A stretch of 64,000 bases of DNA, taken from JBBECJ01 sp963763325 (GTDB lineage Bacteria; Chloroflexota; Chloroflexia; Thermomicrobiales; CFX8). Numbering within the stretch: the stretch's first letter is position 1; every line of letters starts with the position of its first letter. Under the pieces are notes generated by a model that worked only from the letters and a program-made list of their open reading frames with translations, was not told the origin of the DNA and did not search any database. A program made the position numbers and the translations under genes. Shown here one piece after another: positions 63,595 to 64,000 of the stretch. Location: NCBI GenBank assembly GCA_963763325.1, contig CAVXOL010000011.1, forward strand, positions 297,617-361,616, given 5' to 3'.

Positions 63595-64000
63595 CTACCA
63601 GAGGTTGTCGATTAAAAGCAGGATGCCCCAGATCACGACGACCGCGCCAATGGCTTTGAGAATGAACGTGCCCTCGTCTATTTCCGGGTAAACCAGCATG
63701 GGTCGCCCGGACAGCGCGTTGCGTCGCCAGACCATGTGTCGAGGCTCTGTTGCCTCCCTGATGTGCTTCGCGACTTTGAGTTGTTGGCTGGCTGCTTGTA
63801 GCTGCGGCTCATACTCGGTCGCTAGCTGCTGGGTAATGCGCTCAGCTTCGTCTGGTTCCCCCGTTTTAGAGACACAGCACGTGACTCTTTAGCTGACTCG
63901 ATACTGCGTTCGCAATAGAAGACTTGATCTTTGGCCTCTTCAATAACGCCAGACCCGCTCAGCTCGTCGCGCATCCTCAGCCGTCTTGGCTGCCTTGGGG
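63595..64000 (-). CDS. Coiled-coil membrane-tail protein (partial, frameshifted)
   Basis: The C-terminal part reads EAERITQQLATEYEPQLQAA, KHIREATEPRHMVWRRNALS and ends in a membrane helix FILKAIGAVVVIWGILLLID with NLW at the C-terminus. A break at the C5 tract near 63858-63862 links it to VIEEAKDQVFYCERSIESAK upstream. A further break near 63945 may link to KAAKTAEDARRAERVWR at the window edge. The whole looks like a long helix with a tail anchor. Function unknown. Confidence 0.5.

Larger units (their letters stand above)
61736..64000. mobile_element. Left end of a genomic island integrated at tRNA-Leu(CAA)
   Basis: Directly beyond the tRNA fragment the sequence becomes AT-rich (CCCTATATAAATAATAAAAC, TGAATTAATTAATCAG), lacks the dispersed palindromes of the rest of the window, and encodes only small unfamiliar proteins. 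The right end and the integrase are outside the window. An intact tRNA-Leu is expected at the right end, on the minus strand. 61736-62167 holds no gene I can support. Confidence 0.7.

Overview
The window is 64 kb of high-GC bacterial chromosome. Gene content points to a Chloroflexota bacterium of the Thermomicrobia type, probably a metagenome-assembled contig: MMPL transporters, CaiB-type CoA transferases, M24, M55 and S9 peptidases, an AftB-like arabinosyltransferase, and many dispersed palindromes built on GTCATCCTGAG and GGGAATCGGGAATCG. The taxon is inferred from family composition; there is no rRNA gene. From about 61.7 kb to the right edge the sequence becomes visibly AT-richer and stops resembling the rest.

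Layout. 1-13.5 kb: peptidase and catabolic genes (PIG-V-like mannosyltransferase, orphan ComD-like TPP protein, cyclase, isoaspartyl peptidase, BNR/sortilin-like repeat protein, M55 D-aminopeptidase, AftB-like membrane glycosyltransferase, S9 peptidase, beta-lactamase-fold hydrolase). Most long genes here are broken by single-base frameshifts. 13.5-22.5 kb: a tandem-HTH protein, C39-like peptidase, molybdenum hydroxylase large subunit, MFS transporter, M24 peptidase, a decayed IS630 element sitting inside a REP palindrome, and a secreted protein. 22.8-31.6 kb: acyl-CoA and amide metabolism (cupin, CoA transferase, enoyl-CoA hydratase, nitrilase, acyl-CoA dehydrogenase, class V aminotransferase) plus a glycogen-debranching-like enzyme. 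31.8-35.7 kb: an SLT/NlpC cell-wall enzyme behind a CRP-like palindrome, an ArsR-type regulator and a Tat lipoprotein solute-binding protein.

35.8-52.3 kb is the most unusual part. Two head-to-tail minus-strand groups and a smaller two-gene unit encode two MMPL exporters, a CrtI-like FAD oxidoreductase, a patatin phospholipase, a ThiF/E1-like adenylyltransferase, a protein with a possible GNAT/LuxI-type acyl-transfer domain, and a membrane-anchored NHL/cupredoxin protein. The patatin, ThiF and GNAT-like proteins each carry a cyclic-nucleotide-binding domain. One MMPL protein carries cupin-like modules in its extracytoplasmic loop and a C-terminal FHA domain. My reading, an inference, is a lipid-linked metabolite synthesis and export system controlled by cyclic nucleotide and phospho-signals.

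52.5-61.5 kb: small unusual proteins (a 56% threonine protein, a Tat-signal protein with LPSTG, a five-repeat TSD protein), RraA, a CapA-like phosphoesterase bracketed by two dead integrase fragments, and a MalT/LuxR-type giant regulator. 61.69 kb to the end: a tRNA-Leu(CAA) 3' fragment marks the left attachment site of a genomic island. Its first 2.3 kb hold a duplicated leader of about 280 bp and small unknown genes.
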